From the NCBI GenBank assembly GCA_016098155.1, contig JAAAJB010000051.1, positions 1 to 64,000 of the forward strand: 64,000 nt of DNA, in the 5' to 3' direction. The DNA comes from Actinomortierella ambigua. Taxonomy: Eukaryota > Mortierellomycota > Mortierellomycetes > Mortierellales > Mortierellaceae. A model generated the notes under the pieces. The model did not search any database. It was given only the letters and a program-made list of their open reading frames with translations, and was not told where the DNA came from. The position numbers and the translations under genes are program-made. Positions 24,439 to 36,558 of this stretch are shown piece by piece; the first letter of the stretch is position 1; every line of letters begins with the position of its first letter.

Positions 24439-26442
24439 TCTATTATGTGAATGAGATTGCTGTGCTAGCATCAAGAAAAGAACGGAAAAGAAAGAGAAAG
24501 AGAGAACCATATAGTATATCAAGAAAACATAGTGATACCAGCCATACTATTATTATCGTTCGGCCTGGCCCCTGAATTTTTCAAAAGTCGACTTTGAGGG
24601 ACTCCAGCGAAGGCTTGCACCTTCACGCCTATCAATCGGTAGGACAAGGGGCTGAACAAATGAAACCGTAAAAAGCGTCAGTGTGTGCTCACTCCTGAAA
24701 TTACCTTTTGTCCTGCATAGATGGGCCTCAGATGTTGACCAGTTCATCCAGTTCATGGTTGGTGTGCACCCAAGTCGTTCTTCTTCAGATCTACTTTTTC
24801 ACACCAGAATTCTTGAAATAGTCGTCGCACAGGTGTGGTTTCCTTCACCACTAACGACTGTAACAGCTTTTTTTAGCATTCTTGTGGACGCCTCCTTCGG
24901 GCCGGTTGATACTCTCCGAGCAAAAGCAGTTGTCACATAGTCAATGAATAGATGACAGTCTTTGTTTGCATGTAGTCATGGCACCCTACACCGTTGTCCC
25001 TCATTCTTCAGCCTCCATGAATAGCTTGGTTGCCTCGGTACAACTCTGTTTGTCCCCCTCCCTCCCTGTTAGTATAGTGTGCCTGAAAGAAGCTGTAAGC
25101 TATTTACATAGCATGCTCTTGTTCTAAGTCTCTCCTCTTGAGAGTATGCACATGTAGCCAAGAATGAAAGGTAAGAATCGGTGCACGGGAATCACTGTTC
25201 TACAGTCATTGTCTACCACGGAGCTGTTCTATTCGATTCAAGGTTCGCCACTGTACATGGGGCTTCCGAGGCTAAAAGGCAAGGCTCAGTGCATCTTCCT
25301 TGCTTCCTCCTCTCTCCCCGAGTTTTCTTTGACCGAAGTAATTGGACTGGCACGTATTGTCATCATGCGCGGGCGATGCCTTCGACGTAAATGGTACGTC
25401 GCCGTACTGCACCCTTAAAGACTTCGACCTAACCTTCATCAACACCACGAACCTCTTTCATACCAGTATCCCCAAGCTTGCACTCGGGGCGCGCCCGTTG
25501 AATTGGCCGCTCTCAACGCGAGGGAGCACTGCGGTGTACAAAGTCATAACCCTACATTTTCACTTTCGCATCGATACCCCCCTCCCCCATTTTGACATTT
25601 CTCTTTCAGCCATGCTGCTGAGATTAGCAATTTTTCGTGGGGCACGGGAGAAAATAACATGACTACGATCGTCTCATGCGGAAAACACCCACACAGCCCG
25701 TCTGTGTCGATGGATTGAACAACAGGTTGAATTAGTGTGTACGATATCTGCCCGAACAAACTGGCTCTCTCAATTCACGTAGACGAAGCCTCTCTTCACG
25801 CCAGACAACGGGGTAGTAACGCAGTGCTGGCAAGCACTCCTACCCTACGTGTAGAGGTGTACATTTTTTCCACCTCGATAGGGACATGTAGAACAAGTGC
25901 AATGGTGACATTTTGTAGTGGATTGAAGGAGGTTAAGGTACATTCATTGTTTCGAACACAACAACACAACGGGAGTCAATCTTGAGGATGGAACGCCCGG
26001 ATAGAGACAGGGGTAAGGAAGCGTTACGACGCCCGTTCAAGACGATTCATCAAGCTGATGGGATGAGAAACCAAATGTGGCGGAGGGAGGTGGGTGGATG
26101 TTGGAAGGTCGAAACCCTTGGTTTCGGCCCTGCATTGCGTGGCAAGTCCGTCGTGCAAAGGCAGCCGAGGCCAGAAAAAGACCTGCGAGCCGCCAGAGGG
26201 ACTGAGAGAAGGCGGCATGATCATGCGAGCATATTTGGTTGTTTGGTTTCCGACGACAGATGGAAGTTCAAGAAAAAAACTTTTTTTTCCCGATGGCATA
26301 TGTACATGTACACAAGCACAGCAGTTGGGTATGAAGATAGGCTGCATCCCATCTCATTCGTCCCGTTGCATGAACTCTCTCATTTCTCATTGCCATTCCC
26401 CTTGCCCCTTCTTCATTGCAATTCCTGCGACTTCATCCACTT
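24439..26442. other. 2-kb stretch without a convincing gene
   Basis: Short frames only. One block near 25360-25450 (+) reads CAGDAFDVNGTSPYCTLKDF with protein-like composition and a neighbouring frame upstream (about 25180-25390), so a decayed gene is possible. Elsewhere there are purine-rich tracts (24470-24510) and nothing recognisable. Confidence 0.4.
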
Positions 26443-29041
26443 ATGGACATCAGTATTCCTGGCAGCAGCCCTACTGGGAGCGATTTCGTCCTCGTAGAAG
26501 ACGATGCCGAGGCGCAGACAGATATTGACCCTCAGCTTTCTCAGCCAATATGTCTGCTATGCTTGCAAGTCATGTCTGACGGTCTGTCTTGCAATTGCTG
26601 GAGGTCAGTACTGCACTGTACACATCCCGCGGTCCTATAGTCCCTCGCAACTGCCAGCACCCCGACGACGGCTTCTGAATTTTTGTCGTATATATTTTTT
26701 CCTAGCACGTCTCAATTGGATACCAACCCGTGGGGCCCGCCCCTTACAAACATTACCTCTGAGTTCGGTACGGTCGGGCATCAATTGCCACGCGATTTGC
26801 CGCAGCCGAATATCTCTCTTCCCTCCTTGTTGCCGACCCAGCTTCTAGAACTGCCACCTTCGATGCACTCGGTTGGAAGTGTGGAGTTACCTTTCTTGCC
26901 AGATGTGACAAGTTTATCGAATGAAGTAGGATAGTGAATGAGGCAAACAATACTGCTTTCAATCTCGGCACCATGTACTGCTCTGAAGAAATTAGGTAGA
27001 GCCTTAATATGTATACTAATATTCAAGGAACAGCCATTGCATTCCGCTCAGGAAACCACTGGGCAGCAGCAGGAGCAGGCATATCGGAACCTAGTGAATA
27101 TCCTACTATCGCCAGTGGTAAGAACGGCTCAGACCATTGTGCTTCCGCTTCAATGCAGCTTTCATGAATTGAACATAACGTATCCCCATCCAATCTTTTT
27201 TAAACACAGTCTCAGCAAGCTCTTCTACAACAGCCTGGAACGACCGCAACTTTCGCAGTGGTGCCGGAGTGTGCGCCGGTAGCCGCTACCCAGTTGACCT
27301 CTAACCCTGTTTCCGTACATGAATACCAGGAACAAGCGCAACCACTCTTGATAAGCCATGTAGGTCATCCCTTCGCGTTAGGGCTACATGTGATAAAGGA
27401 ATCTCAGCTGAACCCTGTTTCTATGAGCAGCATTGGGAAGTTTGATCAAAGGTTCTGACTCCTCTCTACCGATTTTTCATAAATAGCCCAACTTCGCTTT
27501 GCACGAGCTACCCGAATCAAGGTCTATGGTTGTGACTCAAGCTGGAAGGTCACAGGCTAGACAGGAAGCTCAGTTGCAACCCAAAGCCAAACGAGGTCGA
27601 ACAAAGATAACCCTTGCAACAAAGCAGAGAGCCGTCGAGTACGCTGCGAGAAACTTGAATCGCTATACCTGGAAGGAGTTGGCCGAGCATCTCAATATGA
27701 ATCGGTCCACCTTGCAGCGGCTTTTCAAGGAAAGAGAGCAGATACTTCAGTTTGCCCAGCAAGCAAGTCAGGTTGATGCACCATTCACTATGGAGTCATG
27801 CCGTATAGCCGAGTCAGCCTTTGCCACCATGGAGACACTTCTGCTCAAGTGGGCGAAGGATATGCAACTGCAAAGAATTCCTGCACCTGAAAACTGGCTT
27901 CGATGGCAAGGTTTTGCAGTCCATAGAATGCTATCAGGACTTGGCGATGAGCCGCTTCCACCCCTTACCTTTTCTCGTGGCTGGCTTTTCAAGTTCAAAT
28001 CGCGACACCCCTTTCTGGACGACGTGCCTCAAAGCGAGCCTACGCTCGACGGTCCAACGCCAGAACTCTTGGCACTGCGGCAGCTCCTCGACCAATATGA
28101 CATGAATGATATTTTCTTCTGCGATGTTACTAGTATCTTTGCGATGCCGCAGTGCGTGTGGAAGCACAGAGGACAACCCTGTCAATTTTTGAGCAAGAAA
28201 AATCCAGAAAAGTCAGATTGTAAGCGCGGTCCTGGCATTTCCCTGGTCCTGTTTTGTAATGGCAGTGGTACAGTGAAACGAGATCCAGTTATGCTTGGTA
28301 AGGTTACGCAGAGAATGTGCCTGAGACTAAGGAATGCGATGAATATGTTTGGTATTGTATTGCTAACTTCACGCTCCAATGACATAAATAGATCGACTTC
28401 GTGGTGAAAACCCTGGTCAACGACGGGTGCATTTTTCAGAATGGCTGGCTGCATTCAACAACAAGCTTGCCAAAAATGCTCTGCTGCTTGTAAGCGAGGC
28501 AGTGTGGGGGCAAATCAAGGACATCCTACCGGTTCATAGGTTGACAAAGATGCGGGTCGAGCCTGTCCCCGCAGAGCTCAACGCTTGGCTCCCGATGCGT
28601 GCCGGAATCGTTCAAGAGTTCAAATGCTATGTCAACGCTTTGAATTTTGAATGGACTGGAACCATGGATGGTCAAATCGGTGACGTCTACAAGACGGCGA
28701 TGCAAGAAGTACAAGGCTCTATCGTGCAGCAGTGCTTCCGCCAATTCAAAGAGGCAGCCCAAGGGCTGAACCCAGGCGGCATGCCTGGTGAATTGACCCC
28801 TGGGCAACATCGATTAATGGCGGCTCTAAAGGCAAGGCATGGTGAGAATAGTGAGAAAGTGTATCACAATGTGTTTGATTATTACCTGAATCAAGGTAGC
28901 GACATTGGGCCCAGTGCATTCATTTCGAACGAGGTACACGCGATGCACTCTGGCTACGACGTAGCCGGGTGGTTTGATGCCTCCGGTCTTGCCACTCGAC
29001 CAGTGCGCGACTGGTGGAATTTTGTGGTGACCAACTCATAG
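26443..29041 (+). CDS. pogo/Tigger (CENP-B-like) transposase-derived protein, likely catalytically dead
   Basis: The core is exons 27487-28351 and 28392-29041 (a 40-nt intron with TGCTAAC branch site); Met at 27526 gives at least 491 residues. Upstream phase-0 exons probably exist at 26443-26568, 26641-26925, 27034-27117 and 27210-27359, giving 719 residues with a Pro/Ser/Gln-rich N-terminus; the intron before 27034 has a TACTAAT branch site. Domains: an N-terminal helix-turn-helix (TWKELAEHLNMNRSTLQRLF), a CENP-B-type HTH ending FSRGWLFKFKSRHPF, then a DDE_1 region. The first Asp region is DIFFCDVTSIFAMP. The expected LLLDNCxxH reads LLLVSEAVWG, and the expected QPLDAGI reads LPMRAGI, so at least two catalytic acids are gone. 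The frame is intact, which suggests domestication. The upstream exons are tentative. Confidence 0.62.
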
Positions 29042-29233
29042 AATGGGATAAGACAGTAGAGGCCCTTGTTTGAATGGCTGTGTTAGACTGTTTGAAATAA
29101 AATACAAAGGATTGTTCAAGCATGCGTTATTTATTCCTACATATTATATGCCATTCACAAAGTATGCGGATTAAATCGAGGTACCTTTTGTCAAAGTAAA
29201 TATCATTAAGGTTTTTACCATAGTGCACCATAC

Positions 29234-29554
29234 CTTGCGGTTCGCGTACTTCACTGCGGTACGATAGGTTCTACCGTCGGGTCCTGGCCCAGACTCTGAC
29301 CCTCCAAAGCCCTCTCTATCCTTGCGCCGTTTGTCCGAGGCCACTCTCACGTCACGTCCGCAGTGTGGTTTGCTCGATAGGGTCGGTTCGTAGAGGCTCT
29401 GATGCGTCAAAATCTTTGTGTTCAACTGACCCAAAAAAAAAAGAAAACAAATACCTCTCACCATTCCCACCATCAAGTCTAGGAGCAGTGCTCCCCAATG
29501 ATCTGAAGTACTTGCCCAGGCTCTCTCGCATGCCCATCGATCGCCTGCGCCCAT
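29234..29554 (-). pseudogene. Two-exon gene fragment of unknown family
   Basis: Two phase-0 exons can be read: 29462-29554 (MGAGDRWACERAWASTSDHW, then GALLLDLMVGM) and 29234-29425 (LNTKILTHQSLYEPTLSSKP, then HCGRDVRVASDKRRKDREGF, ending YRTAVKYANRK before a GTATGG donor). The intervening 36-nt intron runs from GTGAGA to GGTCAG and is mostly pyrimidines. The next downstream exon is not visible, and the frame stops soon after, so the gene is probably truncated. I do not recognise the family. Confidence 0.35.
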
Positions 29555-30261
29555 ATACAAAGCGGTTTGGATTTGTACTGTACTGTAGAATAGTCGACAA
29601 GTTGCATGTTGATGTTGTTTTTGAGTGTGTATCATTTTGCCCGCGGGATAATTGCGCCCTGCACATGTGCATGACCGAGCTTCGATTCCGTCAGTCTACT
29701 CTGTAGACCGTTGATGGGGCCATGTGCAACTTTTCCTTTCCATTGGCCTATCGTTGGCAAAACACAACTTACTGCGACGACTGACATCTAAAAAATACAA
29801 AGAACACATAGAACATATACCGGTACAAACCACATCCCGTAGGTCAGGCACGCCGAAAATTATCGCCTTTGTGAGGAATCATAAGAGCTCCATCGGCATT
29901 CGTGTCCTGCGTGCCCACGCGTCGTCAGTTTTTCAAAGCCAAACTTACAGCGAATTGCACCTGATATGAACGAAAATGTTAGAAAAGAGGCTAGGCAGAT
30001 ATCGATGAGCGTACTTTGGTGACGAAGAGGAGGCACTATAAGAGAAGGATTTTGTTTCGAGCCCATGTTGATATTCCGTCCCACTGATACTTTGCGTAAA
30101 CATTGTTTTTTTTTCGTGAAGTCTAGGAGAATGCAGCGAGAGAATCTTTAGAGCATGATTTGGAAAGAACCACTTGTGCTATCCCTTTAGGTTACTCGCA
30201 CGCAATTCACCCTTATCTTTTGGTGTGCAGAGAGGTCCCATGTGAGGCAGGCATGAACCTA

Positions 30262-30331
30262 GGCTCTGATATCTAGCCTCTCTTTGACTTTCCATAGAGT
30301 GAGAATCAAAGAGAGGCTAGGTATCAGAGCC
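30262..30331. repeat. Near-perfect hairpin, 26-bp arms
   Basis: The left arm 30262-30287 (starting ggctctgatatctagcctc) and right arm 30306-30331 (ending ggctaggtatcagagcc) pair over 26 bases with one mismatch, around an 18-base loop. It lies about 600 bases upstream of the dynamin-like gene. It could be a miniature inverted-repeat element or a transcript stem-loop. Confidence 0.75.
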
Positions 30332-30700
30332 AAGGGGCATGACAGACGATGGGCTGAGCAAGTGAATTGGTGAGATTCTCCAGTATTTTGTTGGAAGAGA
30401 TCGCACAGCTGGAAAAAAGTTGGCTTGGATGGCATTGTTGGGAGAAAACCTTGGCTTGGGCTGGGAAGATTAACAATGTTGTGGTCAAGTGATTCTTTAT
30501 ATGTACCAATGTTGTGTGTACAACTTACCCCCCTGCAGATGTTCGTTTAGTGAAACAATTCAAACCCCGCTACATGCTGTCTTACTATTGGACAATCTCT
30601 TCTTTGCTCGATGAGCGATGCTTTCAAATCCCGCCTTGGCTGTGTCCCTCGCACAAGCACCCACGGACATTGCACAAGCACAGCTAGCTTGACAGGAGAA

Positions 30701-30708
30701 TATAAAAG
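30701..30708 (+). promoter_or_regulatory. TATA box of the dynamin-like gene
   Basis: The sequence tataaaag lies 237 bases upstream of the start codon. Between them is a probable 5'-leader intron, donor gtaagt at 30833 and acceptor ccgcatag ending at 30930, seven bases before the ATG at 30938. The short distance from TATA to donor fits a transcribed leader. Confidence 0.55.
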
Positions 30709-30937
30709 CATAGCTAGGGCATGCCGTCGATACAGTCAAACCATCCAACAAAGCTGAAGAAGCACCACCTCTTCGCGCAACAAAACACTCCACCCCACCC
30801 CCCCGCCACGTTTACGCTGTCCAGCATACAGAGTAAGTTTAGCTATTCCACTTTTAGTCCTCGGAAAGCATTATGTTGGACCTAAAACACATTTCTAACT
30901 GAGCTGTTTTCTTTAAACTCAACCGCATAGCTCCAGA

Positions 30938-33130
30938 ATGTTTTCACTCGATTCTTCCTATCAGAGTATTATAGATCAAATCTATAAGATTCGGAGTGAT
31001 GGTGTTGCTGGTAAGCTGAGCATCCCTCGTCTGGCCATCATCGGTGACCAGTCCAGCGGCAAGTCAAGCACTCTCGAATCTTTCACCCAACTGCCATTTC
31101 CTCATGGTGAGGGGATGTGCACCCGGTTTGCGATCCAGGTCAATATGCGTCGGGACGTTTCCTTGAAAGAGGATCAGCTCTCGGCGAGTATTGACGGCGA
31201 GATCGAGTTCAACAAGAAGCACGAGAAGGGCGCATCGCGCGCCGAGTTTCGCAGCGTCATCGACGATGCGACCAAGATCCTCTGCAGTGGCAGAGTCCAG
31301 ATCTCTGAAAAGATGCTGGAGATCACTTTGCGTGGTCCCACTCAAGCCCCCCTGACCCTGGTCGATCTGCCAGGGTTTATCAACATGTCTCTGGATGCCC
31401 ACGGGGAGGACCTCCCCAAGACAATCCGAGAGATCAACCGCCGCTACATCAAGGAGTCGCGAACCATCATCCTCGCTGTCATTCCTGCCAGTAATGACTT
31501 TGAGAACTCGGCTATCCTGAATGAGGCGAAGCTCCATGACCCGACCGGCGAACGCACCATTCCCATCATCACCAAACCAGACCTGATGCGCGAGAGCAAG
31601 CAGTGGATGTCGGTCATTCTCAACAAGAGCAAGAGCATGCCGCTCGGCTACCTCGTCATGTGCAACAAGACCTACGATGATGACAAGACCTGGGATTATG
31701 CACGTGCCAAGGAGGCCGAGTTCTTCAAGTCTGGCATGTGGAGCAAGGTCGACCCCCAGCGCAAAGGTCGTCTCGCCGTCAAGAGTTTCTTGGGCCGCCT
31801 GCTCTATGACCATATCTGCAAGGAGATGCCTGCCTTCAAAAAAGAAGTTCGCTCCGCTCTCAACAAGTACAAGAGCGACCTCAACGACATGGGTGTTCCG
31901 ATTGCCGACAAGGCCGTGGCGCGCGAGATGCTCAAGACCGCTAACTTGAAGCTGCAGGTGAAGGTCAACCGCTTTCTGAACGCCGATTATGACCCCAGCT
32001 ACATCGCCGCTTACTGGAAAAAGAAGAAGAGCAGTGCTTTCAGCAGCGACAGCGACGACGGCGAGGAAACTGAAGATGACGAGGGCGGCAAGGACGGTGA
32101 TGATGACGCAGATGGCGAGGACGGCGAGAGCGGCGAGGACGACGGTGATGATGATGCTAGCGAGAGCCGCCGAGGCAGAGTCCGTCGAGGTGGCGAGGAA
32201 CCTTACTTTGTCCGCGCGTCACTCCTCAGGCTCTACCACGAGTACCGAACGGCGATGAGAGATGATCTTAAGTGCGTCTCGTACGACGATACTGTGCAGC
32301 AGGTCGCGTTGTACAAGGGATATGAGCTACCAGGCTTTACCTCCTTCACCACGTTCAAGAATGTCTACAATGGGCATTACCTGCCAGGTTGGAGGACTGT
32401 CACCGATGCGTACGTTGACAGAATGCACAGTCACCTCACAGAGGCTCTCCGCGGCTTTATCAAGCACGCCACAGATGCCTCCACGTTCAAGGTCTTCGCC
32501 CGAGAGTTCAACAGATTCTCTCGGGAACAGGAGGAGAAGATCAGGACTACGGTCAGTGATATCTTTGATGATGAAGAAGTCCCTTTCACGCTCAACCGCC
32601 ACTTCGTTGAGGCTGTCCACAAGGAGCGCTCCAAGAACAACCGGATCCCTGCACTCCCCATCGAGCTGTCGGTCACAGAAAAGAACGAAGGACGCAGCGC
32701 TCGGCAAGCTTCGGCTTCGGCATTCGGAATCATAGGATCGAACCCACCCCTACAGATGGGATCCCCACCAACACCACCCCAACAGCGCCCACCACCTCTC
32801 GGACAGTCCCAAGTAGCCGAGAACGACGGATTGGCATATCTCCAAAAGTCCCAGCCGAACAGTGACTGGAACGACATGCTCACAACAAAGGAGATGGTTC
32901 CCTGCATGCTCGCTTATCTCACGACCGCGATCGAGCGCATTGTCGACAAGGTGCTGATGGAGACGATTGAACGCCACATGATCAGAAGGATCGACGAGTA
33001 CTTCCACAAGATGTGCAACATCGACGACGAAGCGCTGGAGCCAATGCTCGAGCCTCCTGCTCTCGGAGAAAGACGTGCGGAGCTCTACAAGAGGATTGCT
33101 GAATATGAGAGACTGTTGGACGAGCTCTAA
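30938..33130 (+). CDS. Dynamin-like GTPase (Mx/DLP type)
   Basis: A single coding exon gives 730 residues. The GTPase motifs are intact: G1 GDQSSGKSS at about residues 36-44, G2 Thr in GMCTRFAIQV, G3 DLPGF near 142 and G4 TKPDL near 211. A helical middle region follows, interrupted by an acidic low-complexity insert (about residues 369-418, mostly D, E and G). A GTPase-effector-like C-terminus begins near TKEMVPCMLAYLTTAIERIV. Such proteins self-assemble on membranes. In fungi the Mx-like group without a PH domain is common and its roles are mostly unknown. I see no targeting peptide. The polyadenylation signal aataaa is near 33285. Confidence 0.9.
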   Translation: MFSLDSSYQSIIDQIYKIRSDGVAGKLSIPRLAIIGDQSSGKSSTLESFTQLPFPHGEGMCTRFAIQVNMRRDVSLKEDQLSASIDGEIEFNKKHEKGASRAEFRSVIDDATKILCSGRVQISEKMLEITLRGPTQAPLTLVDLPGFINMSLDAHGEDLPKTIREINRRYIKESRTIILAVIPASNDFENSAILNEAKLHDPTGERTIPIITKPDLMRESKQWMSVILNKSKSMPLGYLVMCNKTYDDDKTWDYARAKEAEFFKSGMWSKVDPQRKGRLAVKSFLGRLLYDHICKEMPAFKKEVRSALNKYKSDLNDMGVPIADKAVAREMLKTANLKLQVKVNRFLNADYDPSYIAAYWKKKKSSAFSSDSDDGEETEDDEGGKDGDDDADGEDGESGEDDGDDDASESRRGRVRRGGEEPYFVRASLLRLYHEYRTAMRDDLKCVSYDDTVQQVALYKGYELPGFTSFTTFKNVYNGHYLPGWRTVTDAYVDRMHSHLTEALRGFIKHATDASTFKVFAREFNRFSREQEEKIRTTVSDIFDDEEVPFTLNRHFVEAVHKERSKNNRIPALPIELSVTEKNEGRSARQASASAFGIIGSNPPLQMGSPPTPPQQRPPPLGQSQVAENDGLAYLQKSQPNSDWNDMLTTKEMVPCMLAYLTTAIERIVDKVLMETIERHMIRRIDEYFHKMCNIDDEALEPMLEPPALGERRAELYKRIAEYERLLDEL

Positions 33131-33846
33131 GAGGTGTTCTTTCATGATTTTTTTTTACTATATACTTTTTTCACTTTCTCTACCTTCCTTTTTTCTTTTC
33201 TTCCATTCAACCATTTTTTTATCTATCTATCTATATATGTTTCCTTGAGGCCCTTCTCTTTTTTTTCTTTGAACAGGCTTTACACAATAAAAGTAGTTTT
33301 CTACACATTTATTTTTGTCCGCAAACCTTTCTTAATGATATACTGGTAGGAGCAGCCTAGCATGTTAGGGATAATGTTTCTTGATCGTGTACCGTTCCAC
33401 TCGTGTGACATAGTCTAGTCTACGCTGGGTTTGTCATTCATTTCCTGCATTTCGCCTTTCACAAAGATAAATTGTTCGTCATATGCTCTTCTTTCTTTGA
33501 ATTGTCTGCGGAGGTACGTGCAGTGAGATTTTTGTTTACTGACGTTGCGAAACCTGGGGGATGCAGAAAACCATATCAGAGGCATCGCCTCATTCTTATC
33601 CACCACGATGCTACAGGCTAGAACAAACGACTGAGCAAGACTGAGCAAGACTGATGCGGCCCGCTAATGATGTTTTGGCATGCCCTTTGGTGGCACATCG
33701 AGAAGATACCAAAGGCGCCAATCTTTGCTTGTCCGCTCGCCCTATTGAGTGGCGCACTGTCCACATCACAGAATCGCCAAATAACAGGTGTCCGACCACT
33801 CTATTGCTCCCATCCCTAACTATGTTTGTCTCGGCCCCCCCTTGGT

Positions 33847-36212
33847 CTACAGCTCAATACACTGCTTGACCGCTTCGACATCGCTCTCCGCGACTCTCCC
33901 TCCGTGATACATCCATGACAGGTTGCCCTGTGATATTATGTCTCCTTGTTTTGCCGCTTTCACGTACCACCTAACCGCCTCGATATCGTTCTGGTCCACC
34001 ATTCTCCCTTCCTCATACATTAATCCTAGGGTCGATTGCGCTACCATGTGCCCACCTTCTGCAGCCTTGAGATAGTGCTTCAATGCAGTGTCGTCACTTT
34101 GCTCGACTCCCTTTCCTTGCTCATGCATCCTCCCAAGGTTGAAATGCGCTGCCGAATGCCCGCGTCCAGCAGCCTTGGTGTACCACTTGGCTGCCTCGGT
34201 GTTGCTCTGTTCGACTCCGTGTCCTTGGTCGTACATCAGTCCGAGGTTGAAACGTGCTGGTGTATGACCTTGCACTGCTGCTTTGGTGTAAAGTTTGACT
34301 GCCTCAACATCGGACTGCTCAACTCCTTGTCCGTGTTCATACATCAACCCTAGGTTGCACTGTGCATCGGCATCCCCATGTTCCGCTGCCATGGTATACC
34401 ATTTGACAGCTTCGGTATCGTCCTTCTCGACCCCTCGTCCATGCTCGTATCTCCATGCCAGATTGAATTGTGCTACTGTATGCCCCTGCTCGGCAGCCTT
34501 CGTGTACCACTCAATGGCCTTGAGATCATTCTGCTCGACCCCGCGTCCCTCTGCATACTTCCAACCAAGGTACTTCTGTGCATTGGCGTTCCCTTGTTCT
34601 GCTGCCTTGGTGTACCAACCGACCGCCTCGACATCGCTCTGCTCGACCCCTCGGCCTTGTTCGTACATCAGCCCTAAGATGCTTTGGGCCGTTGCATTAC
34701 CCTGTACCGCTGCCTTGGTGAGCCAGAAGGTTGCCTCGACATCGTCTTTTTCAACACCTCGGCCATGTGAGTACCAGAATCCAAGAGTGGCTTGGGCGTC
34801 ACTTTGTCCTTGGTCAGCTGCACGACGACACAGTCTCGTGGCCTCCATATCGTTTTGCACGACGCCGCGGCCTTCCCCATACATCAAGGCAAGCCGGTAC
34901 TGGGCCTCTGCACTACCAGATTCAGCGGCTCGCTGATACCATGAAGCGGCCCTCACTTCACTCGCATCAACACCCTGGCCTCGCTCGTACATCATGCCAA
35001 CACGAAGTTGTGCCACCACAGGCCCTTGCGACGCCGCCCGGCGATACCACAAAAACGAGTCCTCGTCACTCTTATCGACTCGGAGGCCGTGATAATAAAC
35101 CCACCCGAGAAACAGCTGTGCGTCAACGCTTCCTTGCTGGGCTGCCGTGCACATATGTGCCACCACGTCATCGTTATTCTTGAGGATAGATTGTTGTTCA
35201 GATCCGTCTTCTCCGTCTTCATCATTCCTGCTCCCAACGCTGTGTGTCGAATCTGAATCGCTGAAGATCACAAAGCCATCGTCGTCCTCGTCGACTTCCG
35301 CTTCTTCGTTAGGTGTCCATATATGGACCACCTCGTATGCGTGGGGTCGCTGGCTGGGATCTTGGTGCCAGCAGCGCTCCACCCATCCGCGATACCTGAG
35401 TGGCGTGTCATCTGGAAGTTTCTCACGCACACCATGGTTGGTAGTCAGAGCGACGAGGGCATCATCGTGCAGGTCCCTGAACGGTCGTGTACAACTGGCC
35501 GCCATCTCCCACATCACCATTCCCAGTGAGTATACGTCCGATTTTGGCGAGAACTCTGGCTTTTTGGCAAACAAGAGCTCTGGAGCAATCCATCGCAAAG
35601 TTCCCGCGAGTGCTTCGTATGATTCAGTGGTGTCGGGCGATGCGCTCCTCGCCATGGCCATTCCAAAGCCGCACAACTTAACCTCCATGTGCTTGGTCAG
35701 CAGTACATTGGAACTCTTGAGGTTGATGTGGAGGATACCTTCCTGGTGAATGAAGGCGAGCCCCTGTGCAATTTCGTGAGCGAGTCGTATCTTGGTTGTC
35801 CAATCATCATGCGCGAGTAAACCTTTGTTGATCGCTTGTGAGAGACTCCCCTTCTCGGCCAATTCCATTAGGAGGTAGACTTGGTCATCTACTTGGTGAG
35901 TGCGGTAGAACTGGATGATGTGGCGGTTGCGGAGTGTCTGAAGGACGGAGACCTCCTTCTGGAAAGCACGTTGATAGAAGTCCGACTGGCTAAAGAAGAA
36001 TGCTTTGGCTGCACAGACCTGGTTGCCCCACAGCGCCTCGTGGACCGTGCCAAAGGTACCTGAGCCCATTCGCTTTCGCCGGACAAGTTGCGGATGCTGA
36101 GACACAAGAGGTGGAGGGAACGTTAGAAAGCCGATTGATTTAGCGGAAAGGTCGTAAACCGGCTTGCATATTGCCTTACCTGGAAGGAGGGTCCGACAAA
36201 AGATGAATCCAT
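33847..36212 (-). CDS. Kinase-like domain fused to 12 Sel1 repeats (probable pseudokinase)
   Basis: Two exons (36180-36212 and 33847-36096) give 760 residues; exon 1 encodes MDSSFVGPSFQ. Residues 20-290 are kinase-like: MGSGTFGTVHEALWG (P-loop), CAAKAF (Lys), ILHINLKSSNVLL where HRDxK is expected, and KLCGFGMAM where DFG is expected. Thus both the catalytic Asp and the Mg-binding Asp are missing. After an acidic linker (VDEDDDGFVIFSDSDSTHS) come 12 Sel1-like repeats of about 36 residues, each with the G-xx-xAQ and LG-MYE-G-GV pattern, to the C-terminus. Sel1 arrays are scaffolds for protein complexes. The role here is probably a signalling adaptor. The short exon 1 resembles the exon plan of the kinase pair at 20-24 kb. 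Confidence 0.85.
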
Positions 36213-36558
36213 TGCTTGGGAAGAATGAGGGAAAGGGTATGGCGCTGGGATGAGAGATTTTGAGTGTTTTTGTTCGACGTCACCCATGGTGCCACCACCA
36301 TGCGGAGAGCAATCATTCGAGTCTGGCATATTGAAGTGGCAAAAAAAAGCTCCTTTCGAGTACACGCAGCATCAAAGTGGTCATACATCGATCAGCATTC
36401 CGTGTAAAGTCATTGACGCGTCCGTGACACGTGTCCAGCACGGCGGTGCAAGTTCAGGGTCACCATAAATAGAGACGGTCACGTGTAGAGGTCGACGAAC
36501 TAGCTCACAGCCAAGTGCCGCACAATTGTTCACCTCTGCATTTCTCACCTTCTCCATC
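36213..36558. promoter_or_regulatory. Divergent promoter region, kinase-Sel1 / F-box genes
   Basis: A 346-base region lies between two divergent start codons. A cataaatag TATA-like element near 36463-36472 would serve the forward F-box gene, 87-96 bases before its ATG. No conserved operator is identified. Confidence 0.45.
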